Below, in pieces: positions 17,842 through 26,275 of a stretch of DNA of 34,900 nucleotides (position 1 is the first letter of the stretch; every line of letters begins with the position of its first letter). A program made the position numbers and the translations under genes. Origin of the DNA: Acidimicrobiaceae bacterium (GTDB lineage: Bacteria; Actinomycetota; Acidimicrobiia; Acidimicrobiales; Acidimicrobiaceae). Below the pieces are notes generated by a model. The model was not told the DNA's origin. It saw nothing but the letters and a program-made list of their open reading frames with translations, and ran no database searches. Location of the stretch: positions 1 to 34,900 of the forward strand of contig JABEUP010000063.1 in the NCBI GenBank assembly GCA_013044365.1, read 5' to 3'.

Positions 17842-19830
17842 GTGTACTCAGCTCGGCTCCAAGAAAATATAGGGAAGATTCTGCACGGTCGATATACACT
17901 GGTAGCTGCCATTGGCCAGGGTGCATCCGGTGACGTTTACCTGGCCCAGGATCTCTCACTGGGACGCAAGGTTGCAATCAAGCTCTTGCACTCTTCTCTA
18001 GCCGGTGACGCATTTTTTCTGAAGAGATTTCAATCTGAAGCCAAGTCAGCCGCCAGTTTGAACCATCCGAATATCATGCGGGTTTTTGACTGGGGTGAAT
18101 CTGGGAGCACGCCGTATCTTGTTCTAGAGTATTTGGCTGGCGGCTCTTTGCGCGAGTATCTGAATACCGGGGAGTTGCTAAGCGAGTCACAGGCAGCTTC
18201 GCTGATGCTCCAAGTCGCTCAAGGTCTTTCATATGCACATGGGCGTGGTTATGTTCACCGCGATATCAAACCCGCAAACTTGTTGTTCGACGATGAAGCC
18301 AGAATCCGAATAGCAGACTTCGGTCTGGCGAGGGCTCTTTCTGAAGCAGCTTGGACTGAGCCGGTTGGAACTCTGATGGGTACTGCACGCTATGCTGCGC
18401 CCGAGCAGGCACTTGCTAAGGACAGTGACCGGAGCTCGGACGTCTATTCGCTCGGACTCGTGATATACGAAGCCCTTCTCGGCTATCTGCCATTTACAGG
18501 AGATACCACGGTATCACTGTTAATGGCGCGGATTCATCGGGACGTTAGTGTTCCTGAAGGGTCCGGGACTCTGAAGCCGATACTGGAATCTTGCCTGAGG
18601 TTGAGTTCCGAGGAAAGGATCTCCTCAACGGACCTGGTGTTCCAGCTTGAGAAACTGGTGAGGGTTTTGGAGCCACCAACTTCGCTGAAGGTAAGCGGCC
18701 CGTCTCCGATGATCACAGATGAGAACGGGGACCTTACGGAGGTGGGGGGGATATCTTCGTTTGCGAACGGCACGACCCTGGCATCTTCTCAGGGTTCTGC
18801 TGATGACAGGGGTCACCAGTCTCCAATCAAACCGATTTTGCCAGACCTCCTCGACGCTGGGAGTAATAGTGCGACACTTATTGCCCCCAAATTGAAGGTA
18901 TCTCGTCGTCACGGCGCTCCTTTGGCGCTTTGGCACAAAAGGCGCTCACTTTGGTTTGCCATTGTGGCATTTGTTCTGATCGTGCTAATTGCCGCTCTTT
19001 CGTTGTTTGGCCTGGGTTCCAAGCTCTATTCTGCTGTGTTCTCCACCAAGGTCCCTCCGGTGGTTGGTGATACTTTGGCTGCCGCGGAAAGTGCCATATC
19101 AGCCTCACACCTCAAGGTTGGAGGTATCACTTATACCTATTCCCCATCGGTGAAGAGCGGGCAGGTCAGCGGAGAGGCGCCCAAGAGTGGAACGTTGCTC
19201 TCAAGAGGAAAGCCAGTTAGTTTGGTAGTGTCAAAAGGTCCGGCCCCTGTTGCGATACCGCCAGTTGTCGGGCTCTCCGCCACTGCTGCGGAGAACATGG
19301 TCAAGTCGTTGGGCCTCATTCCTGTTATCGAGCAAAGTTATTCAGAAACTGCCCCCCTTGATCAGGTGATCTCAGTTACTCCGGCAGCTGGGGTGATGGA
19401 ACAGGTACAAAGCAAGGTCACCCTTACCGTCAGCAAGGGACCCGCTCCTAGGCAGGTTCCAAATCTAGTTGGTCAAACCGAACAGAACGCTGTTAGCCAA
19501 CTCCAGGCCTTGGCACTGGTTCCTTCGGAGAGCCAGGGTTATTCCACTACGGTGCCCAAGGGAACTGTGATCTCCCAAGCGCAGTCTCCGGGTTCGATGG
19601 TGCAGCGGGGATCGACGGTGTCTTTCATAGTTTCAAAGGGCCCCCAAATTATAAAGGTGCCTAATGTGGTTGGAGACACGCTCCAACAGGCCGAAGCTGT
19701 GTTGAACCAGTCTGGTCTAACGGTTGGCTCCGTTTACAGCTATTTTGGATCCAATACAGTTGTTGCAACCAGTCCAAGGGCGGGAACCAACGTGCAGGCC
19801 GGATCCTCGGTGGCACTTATTACAGGTTAG
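17842..19830 (+). CDS. Ser/Thr protein kinase with four extracellular PASTA repeats
   Basis: This 662-residue PknB-type receptor kinase senses peptidoglycan or lipid II fragments and controls growth and division. The cytosolic kinase domain has the glycine loop GQGASGDVYLA, the ATP-site lysine in VAIK (K47), HRDIKPANLL with catalytic D141, DFG (D159) and GTARYAAPEQ. A Ser/Thr-rich linker precedes one membrane helix at about 370-392. Four PASTA repeats of 67-68 residues begin near 402, 470, 537 and 604 (PPVVG, PPVVG, PNLVG, PNVVG). GTG 17842 is chosen because GGAGAGG lies at 17828-17834; the frame stays open to TTG 17815 without a ribosome binding site. It is convergent with the SCP2 gene, two bases apart. 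Confidence 0.95.
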   Translation: MYSARLQENIGKILHGRYTLVAAIGQGASGDVYLAQDLSLGRKVAIKLLHSSLAGDAFFLKRFQSEAKSAASLNHPNIMRVFDWGESGSTPYLVLEYLAGGSLREYLNTGELLSESQAASLMLQVAQGLSYAHGRGYVHRDIKPANLLFDDEARIRIADFGLARALSEAAWTEPVGTLMGTARYAAPEQALAKDSDRSSDVYSLGLVIYEALLGYLPFTGDTTVSLLMARIHRDVSVPEGSGTLKPILESCLRLSSEERISSTDLVFQLEKLVRVLEPPTSLKVSGPSPMITDENGDLTEVGGISSFANGTTLASSQGSADDRGHQSPIKPILPDLLDAGSNSATLIAPKLKVSRRHGAPLALWHKRRSLWFAIVAFVLIVLIAALSLFGLGSKLYSAVFSTKVPPVVGDTLAAAESAISASHLKVGGITYTYSPSVKSGQVSGEAPKSGTLLSRGKPVSLVVSKGPAPVAIPPVVGLSATAAENMVKSLGLIPVIEQSYSETAPLDQVISVTPAAGVMEQVQSKVTLTVSKGPAPRQVPNLVGQTEQNAVSQLQALALVPSESQGYSTTVPKGTVISQAQSPGSMVQRGSTVSFIVSKGPQIIKVPNVVGDTLQQAEAVLNQSGLTVGSVYSYFGSNTVVATSPRAGTNVQAGSSVALITG

Positions 19831-19832
19831 AA

Positions 19833-20243
19833 CTACGCGGTCATATCCTTGATCTTCCGGGCGATTTTCATTCCAGACTCATTAGGGGCAATGGTGCCTT
19901 GAAGAGCCATCAGTTTGGTCAAATCACCGGTCACCTTTATCTTGCCAGCCATGAAGGCCTGAATCGCAGCCTGCGAGTCCAGATCCACGAATATTGCCTT
20001 AGCGGTTTCGTAGTCAACGACCACCGATACTTCTGGGTTTTCTAACTCCCCAAGTTCGATTTCTAAAGAACCCTTGGAAGTGTCGACGAACGTCCGGAGC
20101 TCGCTTGTTCCGAAGGGCAGGTCCGTTACCAATTGATTCATTCTGATTGTGACGGAGGGACTGGTTTCGCTATCACGGTTGGCTTCGCGAATCTCATTTG
20201 CTTTTTCAATCCATTCAGGACTTAGGAATAGGAACTTTTCCAT
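19833..20243 (-). CDS. SCP2 sterol-carrier-domain protein
   Basis: A 136-residue single-domain protein of the SCP2 type, which holds a hydrophobic ligand such as a fatty acyl chain. Visible features are SLEIELGELENPEVSVVVDYETAKAIF in two pieces of the beta sheet, then the helix AAIQAFMAGKIKVTGDLTKLM that is characteristic of the family. No enzyme active site is expected. ATG 20243 has GGAAGG at 20251-20256 upstream; the frame stays open to 20285, but that start has no ribosome binding site. It ends two bases from the kinase gene on the other strand. The ligand and partner are unknown. Confidence 0.87.
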   Translation of the reverse strand: MEKFLFLSPEWIEKANEIREANRDSETSPSVTIRMNQLVTDLPFGTSELRTFVDTSKGSLEIELGELENPEVSVVVDYETAKAIFVDLDSQAAIQAFMAGKIKVTGDLTKLMALQGTIAPNESGMKIARKIKDMTA

Positions 20244-20920
20244 GACGTGACCTTCCCTGTAACTCTCGCTCTTGATGATAATCATTTTGGGCAGACAGTG
20301 TATTCGATCTTATCGACTTGTCTTATTCGGGGACGGGCTTAAGGGCATATTGGAATCTGAAACTGCAAGGAGTAGAAGCCTGCGACAGATACAACATCGT
20401 ATACGCAGTCCAGACGGGCAATGTCGGTCGTTAAGTTGGTCTGACGGAAGCGATTTTGTCTGGAGGCTATAGGCCGCCATTGCAGTGCCGATTTGGGTGG
20501 TCAAATCGCAGTCTTTCTGGTTGGGTTGTTAACGGATTGTCTCATCTTTTTAAGGCCGAATACCTTAAGGTTGACGGGTTGAAGTTTGTGCTTTCTCGGC
20601 TGCCGGGCCTTGCCAAAGGCAGTTGAAGATTTTGGGACGATCCGAAGCGGTATGCTTATTTTTCTCCGAACAGGATTATGTTGCGCCGGTTCAATCTGCT
20701 GTCATTCTGGTGATTGTCGAGGTTTACTCCAATTAGAAGAGGGTATCGTTGGATAAGACCTGCCATGTTGCCAAATTGGACTACAATGCCGAGTCGGTAA
20801 ATGAATTCCCGCTCAAATTGTTCAGGCGCCAGGATAATTAGGTTTGAGCGTAAAGTGATTTCGGATTCATCCGTCCGCATTTGCTAAGGTGCGCCGCCGC
20901 GAGAGATAAGATTGGATTGC
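20244..20920. other. long intergenic region before gatC
   Basis: About 680 bases without a convincing gene. It holds an inverted repeat TTAAGG/CCTTAA (20550-20555 and 20563-20568) and a small GCCTT/AAGGC hairpin near 20607. There is also a doubtful 74-residue minus-strand frame at 20656-20880, which starts MRTDESEITLRSNLIILAPE and has no recognised domain or ribosome binding site. The gatC promoter lies at the right end. The stretch may be the remains of a decayed gene. Confidence 0.35.
20907..20912 (+). promoter_or_regulatory. possible -10 element of gatC
   Basis: TAAGAT fits the TAnnnT form of actinobacterial -10 elements and lies eight bases before the gatC ATG at 20921. If used, the transcript would start at or next to the ATG. 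The -35 match is poor (TTGCTA at 20881, spacer 20). Confidence 0.3.
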
Positions 20921-21223
20921 ATGTCAGACAGTATCTCTAGAAAAGAAGTTATTCATGTGGCGAACCTCGCCCGACTCTCACTGAGCGAAGAGGAAGAGCT
21001 CACATACACAGGTCAGCTGGCTGCGATACTTGACCATGCCCGGGACATAATGGCGCTTGACACAGCTGGCTTGATGCCAACGGCGCACCCACTTGAGCTT
21101 ACGAACGTATTTCGGCCAGATGTTGAAATGCCCTCTCTCGATCGCGAGGAGGTCTTGTCGCAGGCCCCTGCCTCAGAGGATGGTAGGTTTCTGGTGCCGC
21201 GGATACTTGGAGAGGCTCCATGA
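20921..21223 (+). CDS. gatC: glutamyl/aspartyl-tRNA amidotransferase subunit C
   Basis: GatC is the small clamp subunit of GatCAB, which converts Glu-tRNA(Gln) and Asp-tRNA(Asn) to the amidated forms. The 100-residue protein has the family pattern SRKEVIHVANLARLSLSEEE, then YTGQLAAILDH, MPTAHPLELTNVFRPD and the C-terminal FLVPRILGE. ATG 20921 is preferred over TTG 20912. The gene's last four bases (ATGA, 21220-21223) are shared with the gatA start, which implies coupled translation. Confidence 0.95.
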   Translation: MSDSISRKEVIHVANLARLSLSEEEELTYTGQLAAILDHARDIMALDTAGLMPTAHPLELTNVFRPDVEMPSLDREEVLSQAPASEDGRFLVPRILGEAP

Positions 21224-22683
21224 CGGGAAGTTCTGTCGGGCTTGGCGCTTGCCAAATAGCCGAATTGGTCAAATCTAAGCAGATATCTGCCGTCGAAGTG
21301 ACACAGGAGCACCTAGCGCTGAATGAATTTTATGACTCCGCGCTACATTCATTTCTGGAAATCACCGAGGCGGCGGCTATTTCGACTGCGAAAGAGATTG
21401 ACGCGAAGATTGCCAAGGGTGAGGACGCAGGGCTTTTGGCTGGTGTGCCTATTGCATTGAAGGATAATTTAGTTACCCGGGGAATAGCAACCACATGTGC
21501 ATCCCAAATTCTAAAGGGCTGGAAGCCTCCATATAGTGCCACGGTGGTGAAAAAAGTGAGCGGGGCCGGCGGTGTATCTCTTGGAAAAACAAACTTAGAC
21601 GAGTTTGCTATGGGTTCGTCCACAGAAAACTCCTCGTTCGGCCCGACCAGGAATCCATACGATCTAAAGAGGGTTCCGGGCGGTTCATCTGGAGGTTCTG
21701 CTGCTGCGGTTGCGGCAAAATTCGTTCCGCTTGCGCTAGGGTCAGACACCGGTGGGTCCATTCGTCAGCCTGCCGCTTTATGCGGTATTGTCGGAGTCAA
21801 ACCAACCTATGGGACTGTATCCCGATACGGACTGATTGCATTTGCATCGTCACTGGATCAGGTTGGTCCGCTCGCCCGCAATGTTAAAGACGCCGCTCTT
21901 TTGCTCCAGGTTATTGCTGGGCACGATCCCAAGGATTCGACCAGTTTGGTAGATGCAACCCCAGACTTCGTTTCGGTGATAGACCATGGAGTCGAAGGTT
22001 TGCGAGTGGGTATTATTGAGGAGCTCGTTGACGGAGTGGCTCCCATGGTTGGAGAAGCACTCAAGGCATCAGCGGCCAGCCTTACCAGTCAGGGGGCAAC
22101 AGTGGAATACGTTTCGGTTCCAGCTGTGGCCTACGGTCTTTCCGCCTATTACCTGATTGCACCCGCTGAGGCATCTTCTAATCTGGCGCGTTACGACGGA
22201 GTCCGTTATGGACTTCGGGTGGAGGGTCAGGACATGAACGAAACCTATGTCGCCTCGAGGACAAAGGGTTTCGGCGCAGAGGTGAAAAGACGGATAATGC
22301 TGGGGACGTTTGCCCTGTCTTCTGGCTATTACGACGCATATTACGGAAAGGCTCAGAAAGTAAGGACGATGATCATCGGTTCTTTTAAGAAGGCGTATGA
22401 GCAATTTGACGTGCTGCTGTCACCTACTGCACCGACAACCGCATTCGAGCTTGGCGCCAAAGCTGCCGATCCTTTGTCGATGTATCTCTCCGATGTATGT
22501 ACGATACCAACGAATCTTGCAGGCCACCCCGCAATGAGCGTGCCCTACGGTCTTGGCGAGAATCAGATGCCAATCGGCATTCAAGTACTGGCGCCTGCTT
22601 TGGGCGAGGCAAACATGTTTAGAGTTGCCGCCGCGATAGAGAATGATGCTCCGCCGATTTCAAAGACGCTGTTTTGGGAGTAG
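21220..22683 (+). CDS. gatA: glutamyl/aspartyl-tRNA amidotransferase subunit A
   Basis: GatA is the glutaminase of GatCAB and supplies ammonia for transamidation. The 487-residue amidase-signature enzyme has the catalytic Lys-Ser-Ser triad: K81 in ALKDNL, S156 in PGGSSGGSAA and S180 in GSDTGGSIRQPA. The closing GIQVLAP segment is also typical. It begins by ATGA overlap with gatC. gatB starts 38 bases later, so the three subunits are one operon. Presence of GatCAB suggests Gln-tRNA and/or Asn-tRNA are made indirectly in this organism. Confidence 0.97.
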   Translation: MTGSSVGLGACQIAELVKSKQISAVEVTQEHLALNEFYDSALHSFLEITEAAAISTAKEIDAKIAKGEDAGLLAGVPIALKDNLVTRGIATTCASQILKGWKPPYSATVVKKVSGAGGVSLGKTNLDEFAMGSSTENSSFGPTRNPYDLKRVPGGSSGGSAAAVAAKFVPLALGSDTGGSIRQPAALCGIVGVKPTYGTVSRYGLIAFASSLDQVGPLARNVKDAALLLQVIAGHDPKDSTSLVDATPDFVSVIDHGVEGLRVGIIEELVDGVAPMVGEALKASAASLTSQGATVEYVSVPAVAYGLSAYYLIAPAEASSNLARYDGVRYGLRVEGQDMNETYVASRTKGFGAEVKRRIMLGTFALSSGYYDAYYGKAQKVRTMIIGSFKKAYEQFDVLLSPTAPTTAFELGAKAADPLSMYLSDVCTIPTNLAGHPAMSVPYGLGENQMPIGIQVLAPALGEANMFRVAAAIENDAPPISKTLFWE

Positions 22684-22721
22684 ACGACCTGGCGTGAAGT
22701 TATTAGACAGGAATGAATTGA

Positions 22722-24194
22722 ATGGTAGATGATTCAGTATTTTCGGATGTAGCGCCTCAGTTTCTTCCCGGTTGGGAAATAGTCGTTGGGCTCGAGGTTC
22801 ATTGCGAACTGCGAACCAAGACGAAGCTGTTTTGCGGTTGTGCCAACTCATTTGGACGTGAACCGAATACTAATATTTGTCCGGTTTGCCTGGGATTGCC
22901 CGGGTCTCTTCCGGTGATAAACGAGCAGGCAGTGGAACTCGCAGTCCGCATAGGCCTCTCTCTCAACTGCACCGTTGATGAGTCGATCTTTCACAGAAAA
23001 AATTATTTCTATCCCGATATGCCCAAGGATTACCAGGTTTCCCAGTATGAGAAGGCAATCAACGAAAATGGTTACCTTGAGCTGCCTCTGTCAAGGAAGA
23101 TTGTCAGAATCGAGCGTGCTCACATTGAGGAGGATACTGGCAAGTCAACCCATGTTGGCGGAGACAACGGGCGTATCCACGGAGCGGATCATTCGCTGGT
23201 TGACTACAACAGGGCTGGCATTCCGCTGGTTGAGATTGTTTCTGCTCCGGATCTGCGCTCTGCCGAGGAGGCCCGCGAATACGTATCAGAGCTTCGGTCT
23301 ATCCTGGTGGCGAGTGGGGCCTCAGACGGGAAAATGGAGGAAGGCTCACTACGTGTTGATGCAAATGTCTCGGTACGCCAGCTTGGTTTGTCGGAGTTTG
23401 GAACTAGGTGCGAGATCAAGAACCTCAACTCCCTTCGGTCTCTGGTAAGAGCGATCGGTTATGAGGCACAGCGGCAGGTCGCACTTATCGAATCGGGTGG
23501 GAAGATAATTCAGCAGACGCGGCACTGGAATGAGGATCAGGGCGTTACATCGGCGATGCGCTCCAAGGAAGAGGCCTATGATTACCGCTATTTTCCGGAA
23601 CCCGATCTTGTTCCTTTGAGTCCTTCCAGCGAATGGATCACTGAGATAAAAGGCCGAATCGGACTTTTGCCAGCATCGCGCCGAGAGAGACTGGCTGTAC
23701 TTTTCGATGGTGTTTCCTCGGGATCCACCTTTGATCAAATCGTGACTGCCGTTAATCTGGGCCTAGATGACTTGATAGTTGGATCGGTTGAGAGCGGTGC
23801 CGACCCAAGGTTGGCGTTAGCGAGAGCTACCAATGAGGTAGCCGGTGACCTGGAGAAACTGTCAAATCTAACGGTTGAGAAATTCAGCGATCTTATCAAG
23901 ATGGAATCGGAGCGCAAGCTTTCCGCAACCCAGGCTAAGAATGTACTTGCGCAGATGCTCGTATCAGGGGCAACTGCCCTCGACATCGCCAAAGCGATGG
24001 GATTTGAGGCGCTGGACTCGTCGGTTATCGAGGATCTAGTTGATCAGGTTATTAGCTCGTCACCCCGAGAGTGGGAGAGGTTCTCCGCCGGTGAAGACCA
24101 GCTGGCCGGATTTTTCATAGGTCAGATTATGAAGCTTTCCAAGGGTAAGGCTGATGGGAAAGTGGTCACTTCGATACTGCGTTCCAAGCGTTGA
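22722..24194 (+). CDS. gatB: aspartyl/glutamyl-tRNA amidotransferase subunit B
   Basis: GatB activates the misacylated tRNA by phosphorylation and transfers ammonia to it. The 490-residue protein starts WEIVVGLEVHCEL, with the zinc-site cysteines in FCGC and CPVCLGLPGSLPVIN. It continues with RKNYFYPDMPKDYQVSQYE and DYNRAGIPLVEIVSAPD, and has the YRYFPEPDL segment, all diagnostic of GatB. The C-terminal helical YqeY-like tail is complete. ATG 22722 has a weak AGGAA upstream. A 147-base gap separates it from ilvD, so the operon may end here; no clear terminator was seen. Confidence 0.97.
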   Translation: MVDDSVFSDVAPQFLPGWEIVVGLEVHCELRTKTKLFCGCANSFGREPNTNICPVCLGLPGSLPVINEQAVELAVRIGLSLNCTVDESIFHRKNYFYPDMPKDYQVSQYEKAINENGYLELPLSRKIVRIERAHIEEDTGKSTHVGGDNGRIHGADHSLVDYNRAGIPLVEIVSAPDLRSAEEAREYVSELRSILVASGASDGKMEEGSLRVDANVSVRQLGLSEFGTRCEIKNLNSLRSLVRAIGYEAQRQVALIESGGKIIQQTRHWNEDQGVTSAMRSKEEAYDYRYFPEPDLVPLSPSSEWITEIKGRIGLLPASRRERLAVLFDGVSSGSTFDQIVTAVNLGLDDLIVGSVESGADPRLALARATNEVAGDLEKLSNLTVEKFSDLIKMESERKLSATQAKNVLAQMLVSGATALDIAKAMGFEALDSSVIEDLVDQVISSSPREWERFSAGEDQLAGFFIGQIMKLSKGKADGKVVTSILRSKR

Positions 24195-24329
24195 ATCCTA
24201 CCGATGGATAAGTTCCGAAGACTTCTCGCTCCACGTCCGATCTCGGTGAACGGCGCCGCTTTGTAGAACTTGGGATTTTAGAGCCGGTAGTTTTTTCTAG
24301 CCAGACGTGCAAAATTAAACTTTTTCACT

Positions 24330-24335
24330 TATTCT
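24330..24335 (+). promoter_or_regulatory. possible -10 element for a leaderless ilvD transcript
   Basis: TATTCT fits TAnnnT and ends six bases before the ilvD ATG at 24342. There is no Shine-Dalgarno sequence between them, so transcription starting at the usual distance would give an mRNA beginning at or next to the start codon. No good -35 hexamer is visible. Confidence 0.4.
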
Positions 24336-24341
24336 TTAGCT

Positions 24342-26048
24342 ATGTCAAATGAGTTATCTAATAATTTTTCCCATAATCCCCTGAAGCCCCGAAGTTATGA
24401 AGTAACGGACGGTTATCGACGTGCTCCAGCAAGGGCAATGTTGAGAGCGGTGGGTATGACCGATGGAGACTGGGATAAGCCCCAAATCGGGATCGCCTCT
24501 TCGTGGAATGAGGTAACCCCGTGCAACATGTCGTTAGACAAGCTCGCAAAGATATCCCGGGAGGGTGTCACCTCTGCGGGAGGGTTTCCCTTTGAGTTTG
24601 TAACTATTGCCGTTTCTGATGCTATATCCATGGGCCATGAAGGAATGAGAGCTTCATTGGTATCGCGTGAAGTGATAGCGGATTCTGTCGAGATCATGAT
24701 GCACGCCGAGAGGTTCGATGCTTTGGTCTCTCTGGCGGGTTGTGATAAGTCGCTCCCCGGTATGCTCATGGCAGCCGCTCGCCTGAACGTTCCGGCGATC
24801 TTCCTCTATGGAGGAAGTATTATGCCGGGTCATCAAGATGACAAGGTACTCGATATTGTTTCGGTGTTCGAGGCGGTTGGAGCTGTGGGTGCCGGCACCC
24901 TGACAGAGGAGGAGCTCGCGCTTATAGAAACCCACGCCTGTCCCACAGTTGGAAGTTGCGCTGGAATGTTTACCGCCAACACCATGGCCTCGGTTGCCGA
25001 AGCACTTGGCATGTCGCTCCCGGGTTCAGCGGCAACACCGGCGGTTGACGACCGTATGGCTGACTATGCCTTCAGGTCAGGCCAAGCCGTGATTGGCCTT
25101 TTGAAGCGTGATATCAAAGCGCGAGACATCATGACCAAGGAGGCGTTCGAAAATGCGATCTCAGTAGTTATGGCCCTCGGTGGTTCAACTAATGCCGTAC
25201 TCCATCTTCTTGCCATTGCCAACGAAGCAGATGTTGATCTAACAATCGACGACTTCAATAAGATTGCAGCGCGCGTTCCTCACTTAGCTGACACTAAGCC
25301 TCATGGCAAATATCACATGTATGACATAGACCGCGTCGGTGGAGTTGCTGTGGTACTCAAACATCTTCTGGACAACGGTTTGCTGCACGGCGATTGTATG
25401 ACGGTGACGGGGAAGACCATGGCGGAGAACCTGGCTGAAATCAATCCTCCCGCTCCGGATGGAGAAGTGATTCACCCGCTTGCCGACGCAATCAATCCGG
25501 TGGGCGGAATCGCAATTCTGAAGGGTTCTATGGCACCGAGGGGATCTGTTGTAAAAGTAGCCGGACTTGATACCAGACATTTTGATGGTATTGCGCGGGT
25601 ATTTGATGGTGAGGACGCCGCCATGGAGGCAATCCTCGCCGGAGAGATTCAGCCAGGTAATATCGTTGTAATTCGCTACGAGGGTCCCAAGGGTGGTCCT
25701 GGGATGCGCGAGATGTTGGCAGTGACTGGAGCTATGAAAGGCGCTGGACGAGGCTCAGATGCGGCTTTGCTTACCGACGGAAGGTTTTCCGGCGGGACCC
25801 ACGGCTTCTGTATCGGCCACGTAGCCCCAGAAGCAGTGGATGGGGGGCCAATCGCATTTGTAAAAGATGGTGACAGGATTGTAATTGACGTGGACGACCA
25901 CAGTATCGATTTAATGGTCGATACGAATGAGTTGGATCGGCGCCGGAACGAGTGGCGCGTGCCACCGCCCCGTTACACTCGCGGTGCGCTGGCTAAATAT
26001 GCACGGTTGGTAGTTGGCGCAGACAAAGGCGCCATTACGGAAGCATAA
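24342..26048 (+). CDS. ilvD: dihydroxy-acid dehydratase
   Basis: IlvD dehydrates 2,3-dihydroxy acids to 2-oxoisovalerate and 3-methyl-2-oxopentanoate, the third common step to valine and isoleucine. The 568-residue protein has the iron-sulfur cysteines C61 (TPCNMSL), C134 (AGCDKSLPGMLMA) and C206 (PTVGSCAGMFTANTM). The C-terminal GRFSGGTHGFCIGHVAPEA is also diagnostic. The spacing resembles the [2Fe-2S] type described for actinobacteria and plants. No ribosome binding site precedes the ATG; see the -10 at 24330. A separate unit with its own attenuator, ilvBNC, follows 220 bases later. Confidence 0.96.
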   Translation: MSNELSNNFSHNPLKPRSYEVTDGYRRAPARAMLRAVGMTDGDWDKPQIGIASSWNEVTPCNMSLDKLAKISREGVTSAGGFPFEFVTIAVSDAISMGHEGMRASLVSREVIADSVEIMMHAERFDALVSLAGCDKSLPGMLMAAARLNVPAIFLYGGSIMPGHQDDKVLDIVSVFEAVGAVGAGTLTEEELALIETHACPTVGSCAGMFTANTMASVAEALGMSLPGSAATPAVDDRMADYAFRSGQAVIGLLKRDIKARDIMTKEAFENAISVVMALGGSTNAVLHLLAIANEADVDLTIDDFNKIAARVPHLADTKPHGKYHMYDIDRVGGVAVVLKHLLDNGLLHGDCMTVTGKTMAENLAEINPPAPDGEVIHPLADAINPVGGIAILKGSMAPRGSVVKVAGLDTRHFDGIARVFDGEDAAMEAILAGEIQPGNIVVIRYEGPKGGPGMREMLAVTGAMKGAGRGSDAALLTDGRFSGGTHGFCIGHVAPEAVDGGPIAFVKDGDRIVIDVDDHSIDLMVDTNELDRRRNEWRVPPPRYTRGALAKYARLVVGADKGAITEA

Positions 26049-26069
26049 AGCTGTTTTTGTGAGGCGATG

Positions 26070-26107
26070 TTTGTGGAAAATGGTGGTTATGCACCATTTT
26101 CCACAAA
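26070..26107. terminator. perfect 16-bp inverted repeat after ilvD, no U-tract
   Basis: Arms 26070-26085 and 26092-26107 pair over all 16 bases around a six-base loop (GTTATG). The left arm begins TTTGTGGAAAATGG. The position, 22 bases after the ilvD stop, suits a transcription terminator. However, the plus-strand transcript continues with A, not U, so a classic intrinsic terminator is not supported. A U-less terminator or a protein-binding operator for the ilvB promoter are alternatives. Confidence 0.5.
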
Positions 26108-26146
26108 AAAGTTAACTATTTATTAGGTTTTGCTAAGAATATGCCC

Positions 26147-26152
26147 TATTGT
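26147..26152 (+). promoter_or_regulatory. possible -10 element of the ilvB leader transcript
   Basis: TATTGT fits TAnnnT and ends eight bases before the leader-peptide ATG at 26161. The -35 region is poorly matched. If used, the transcript would begin at the leader ORF. Confidence 0.35.
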
Positions 26153-26160
26153 TAATGGCG

Positions 26161-26199
26161 ATGAGTAAAAGTCTTTTGGTGGTAGTAGTAATCGAGTAG
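26161..26199 (+). CDS. ilvB operon leader peptide
   Basis: A 12-codon ORF encodes MSKSLLVVVVIE. The Leu-Leu-Val-Val-Val-Val-Ile run contains all three branched-chain amino acids and is the hallmark of ribosome-mediated attenuation. In-frame ATGs also occur at 26155. No Shine-Dalgarno sequence precedes it. The TAG stop touches the first base of a hairpin (26199-26226), and a U-tailed terminator follows. When charged Val, Ile or Leu tRNA is scarce, the ribosome should pause on these codons and let transcription reach ilvB. Confidence 0.85.
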   Translation: MSKSLLVVVVIE

Positions 26200-26226
26200 C
26201 GCACGGCGAGATAAAACATCGTGCGC
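26199..26226 (+). promoter_or_regulatory. first attenuator hairpin of the ilvB leader
   Basis: GCGCACG (26199-26205) pairs with CGTGCGC (26220-26226) around a 14-base loop. A short T run follows (26227-26231). It starts on the last base of the leader stop codon, so a ribosome finishing the leader would cover its 5' arm. Its alternative partner was not found by eye. Confidence 0.65.
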
Positions 26227-26233
26227 TTTTTGG

Positions 26234-26255
26234 CCTCCCGATAGGGAGGTTTTTT
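26234..26255 (+). terminator. intrinsic terminator of the ilvB attenuator
   Basis: CCTCCC (26234-26239) and GGGAGG (26244-26249) form a GC-rich stem with a GATA loop, followed directly by six T residues. It lies 20 bases before the ilvB start and would stop transcription when branched-chain amino acids are plentiful. Confidence 0.88.
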
Positions 26256-26275
26256 AGTTTATCTGGGAGTTGGAA

